A stretch of DNA of 38,973 bases from DASTWM01 sp035765855 (lineage in GTDB: Bacteria > Chloroflexota > Chloroflexia > Chloroflexales > Roseiflexaceae): assembly GCA_035765855.1 (NCBI GenBank), contig DASTWM010000095.1:1-38973 (forward strand), written 5' to 3'. The notes under the pieces are model-generated. The model did no database searches, was not told the DNA's origin, and saw only the letters and a program-made list of their open reading frames with translations. Numbering within the stretch: the first letter of the stretch is position 1; the number at the start of each line of letters is the position of its first letter. This document shows positions 37,246 through 38,973 of this stretch, one piece after another. Position numbers and translations under genes: made by a program.

Positions 37246-38760
37246 TTACTTGACGTTGTACCCGCCCAGCGACACGACCGTGAACGAAAGCGGCGGCAGT
37301 TGTACCGTCAGTGTGCCGTCCTGGATTTTAAGATCGTTCAACTGCTCTGGCACAATCGTGTTGGGATTCTCGAAGGTGTTCGTCGCCTTGGGGTCGGTGC
37401 CGGACAATTGCGAGGCCGACAGCACCTTGCCGGGTGCCGCGCCCTGCCATGTCACATCGGTGGTCAGCGTCTCGGTCTGGCTGCGGTTGACGATGAACAC
37501 TGCGCCCTGGTCGTTGGCTGCGTCATAGCTGGCCGACACATCCAGCAGCGGCATGGAGCCGAACTGCGCGGTGTCATATTCCGGCGCAGCGACCAGCGGC
37601 TCCAGCGCCTGGCCCGCGGCGTTGTTGCTGAACATGACGAACGGATAAAACGTCGTCTGGCGCAACAGGCTGTCGCGCGTGGTCGTCAGCGGCGAAATGA
37701 CGTTGACGATCTGCGCCAGACAGGCGATGTGCAGAATGTCGCAGCGGCGCAGGAACACGCTCATCCACTGCGCGACGACCAGCGCATCCTCAAGGTTGTA
37801 GAGTTCTTCGCTGAGGTGCGGCGCTTCTGTCCAGCCGCCGCGACCCGAGCGATCCTTGTACCACACGTTCCACTCGTCCCATGCGAGGAATACATCGTGT
37901 TTGGAGCGGCGCTTGGCCTTGACGTAGCGCAGCATGCCGCCCAGTGTGTCGAGGTGCGACTCGAACTGCGCGGCTTGCGCCAGGTAGCTGTTGGTATCGT
38001 TCTCGTAGTTGGTAGCGTAATAATGGAGCGACAGGTAATCGACATGCTCCCAGCATGTTTCCATCACGATGCGGTCCCACTCCGGGTAGGTTGGCATGTC
38101 CGTATTCGACGAGCCACATGCGATCAACTTGAGATCCGAATCTTGCCAGCGCATGACTTTGGCGGTCTCGCGCGCCTTGCGGGCATATTCGTCGGCCTCA
38201 AGGTGGCCGATCTGCCATGGGCCGTCCATTTCGTTGCCAACGCACCAATACTTTACATTGTGCGGCTCGCGGTAGCCGTGCGCCACGCGCATGTCGGCGT
38301 ATTTGGTACCAGCCGGGGCGTTGCAGTATTCTACCAGCGCCGCCGCATCAGCGATCGAGCCGGTGCCAAGATTCGTGCCGAGCATCGGGATCATGTTGAG
38401 CGCACGGCAGTATTCGATGAATTCATTCGTGCCGAACTGATTGGTTTCAATCGATTGCCATGCCATTTCGCGGCGGCGCGGGCGCTGATCTTTCGGGCCG
38501 ACGCCGTCGAGCCAATCGTACCCGCTCAGCATGTTGCCGCCGGGGTAGCGCAGCGTGCTGATCCGCATCTGGCGGAGCGCGTCCATGACATCGCGCCGAA
38601 AGCCGCGCTCGTCGGCCTGCGGCGAGGCCGGATCGTAGATACCTTCGTAGACACAGCGGCCCATGTGCTCGGCGAAGCCACCGAACAGCAGGGGTGAGAT
38701 GGTTCCGACGATGCGCTCGTTATCGAGCGTGATACGGGCCGTTGGCGAGCTGTTGCTCAT
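37246..38760 (-). CDS. GH51 alpha-L-arabinofuranosidase (copy 1, first gene of the locus)
   Basis: 504 aa, no signal peptide. Acid/base E177 (YWCVGNEMDGPWQ) and nucleophile E296 (FLAWDEWNVWYKD) follow the form of the well-studied Geobacillus-type GH51 (GNEMDGPWQ / DEWNVWY), unlike the GNENWG form of copies 2 and 3; it therefore belongs to another subgroup. LLFGGFAEHMGRCVYEGIYD and TLRYPGGNMLSGYDW are family motifs. It should debranch or trim arabino-oligosaccharides in the cytosol. GAGGTG lies five to six bases before ATG. It is first in the minus-strand run, with an operator-like inverted repeat about 64-90 bases upstream. Confidence 0.95.
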   Translation of the reverse strand: MSNSSPTARITLDNERIVGTISPLLFGGFAEHMGRCVYEGIYDPASPQADERGFRRDVMDALRQMRISTLRYPGGNMLSGYDWLDGVGPKDQRPRRREMAWQSIETNQFGTNEFIEYCRALNMIPMLGTNLGTGSIADAAALVEYCNAPAGTKYADMRVAHGYREPHNVKYWCVGNEMDGPWQIGHLEADEYARKARETAKVMRWQDSDLKLIACGSSNTDMPTYPEWDRIVMETCWEHVDYLSLHYYATNYENDTNSYLAQAAQFESHLDTLGGMLRYVKAKRRSKHDVFLAWDEWNVWYKDRSGRGGWTEAPHLSEELYNLEDALVVAQWMSVFLRRCDILHIACLAQIVNVISPLTTTRDSLLRQTTFYPFVMFSNNAAGQALEPLVAAPEYDTAQFGSMPLLDVSASYDAANDQGAVFIVNRSQTETLTTDVTWQGAAPGKVLSASQLSGTDPKATNTFENPNTIVPEQLNDLKIQDGTLTVQLPPLSFTVVSLGGYNVK

Positions 38761-38973
38761 AATTACACCTCTATCAAGAGAACGGACAAACGATTACTTT
38801 CACGAAAAGGCCAAACGGTTGAATGCCACGTGCTTCAACAACACGTTGCAAACACCTACATTTGAGCACAGCAAGGCATGGGACCAAGATCATGAAGCTC
38901 GATCCCCTGTTTCTCCTGCATGTATGTAAACGGCTCAGACGCGCCGTTAGTAGCAAGGCTCAGAATAAACTAC
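38761..38973 (-). promoter_or_regulatory. Upstream region of the arabinan locus
   Basis: No gene is visible before the right edge. The region holds the inverted repeat described at 38824-38850 and a short hairpin AACGGC/GCCGTT (38930-38935/38944-38949) that might end a transcript from outside the window. No convincing -35/-10 pair was found, so the promoter is unassigned. Confidence 0.45.
38824..38850. promoter_or_regulatory. Operator-like inverted repeat before the first GH51 gene
   Basis: TGCCACGTG (38824-38832) and CACGTTGCA (38842-38850) are inverted with one mismatch in nine, separated by nine bases; half-site spacing is close to two helical turns. It lies 64-90 bases upstream of the first gene of the arabinan run, where a repressor or activator would bind. 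It does not match the palindromes near the LacI-type gene, so a different regulator is implied. Confidence 0.45.

Noticed and set aside
37300..38697. 465-codon open frame opposite GH51 copy 1
   Set aside because: Antisense shadow of a gene with intact GH51 catalytic motifs.

Overview
The window looks like a chromosomal segment of a GC-rich heterotroph. Chloroflexota is my best guess: Ala/Thr/Pro-rich linkers follow the lipoprotein cysteines, and the lipoproteins, peptide-type sugar importers, large FtsX-type permeases and many dispersed palindromic repeats fit that phylum. This is inferred from style, not from a marker gene. There is no rRNA, tRNA or CRISPR array.

Left part (1-4454): a decayed IS5-type transposase runs off the left edge and abuts a large SPFH/band-7 membrane protein (minus strand). 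Next comes a sugar-phosphate-isomerase-like TIM barrel, also minus, divergent from a LacI-type regulator. The space between those two holds a consensus promoter and several palindromes.

Importer (4455-11466): the LacI regulator is followed by a full peptide/opine-class ABC importer (binding lipoprotein, two permeases, two ATPases). The last four genes overlap or nearly touch, and a strong hairpin ends the unit. The LacI and TIM-barrel neighbours suggest the cargo is a sugar or glycoside rather than a peptide.

Centre (11507-22662): a small hypothetical lipoprotein; two exporter-class ABC ATPases (minus), one carrying an AbrB-like tail; divergently, a glucose/sorbosone-dehydrogenase-like lipoprotein overlapping a double-FtsX permease; then a uronate-dehydrogenase-like reductase with a ManD-type enolase-superfamily dehydratase. 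A cytosolic PAS-GAF histidine kinase and a receiver-only response regulator (minus) follow.

Right part (22844-38760, all minus): an arabinan/arabinoxylan locus. In transcription order: three GH51 arabinofuranosidases without signal peptides, two GH43 lipoproteins (exo- and endo-arabinanase types), xylose isomerase, an FGGY kinase, L-ribulose-5-phosphate 4-epimerase, L-arabinose isomerase, aldose 1-epimerase, an MFS transporter and an aldo/keto reductase. The logic is surface cleavage of arabinan, import, cytosolic debranching, and conversion of L-arabinose via L-ribulose and L-ribulose-5-P to D-xylulose-5-P. Six of the larger gaps in this run each carry a palindromic repeat, from at least five sequence families. 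A nearly perfect inverted repeat lies just upstream of the first gene.
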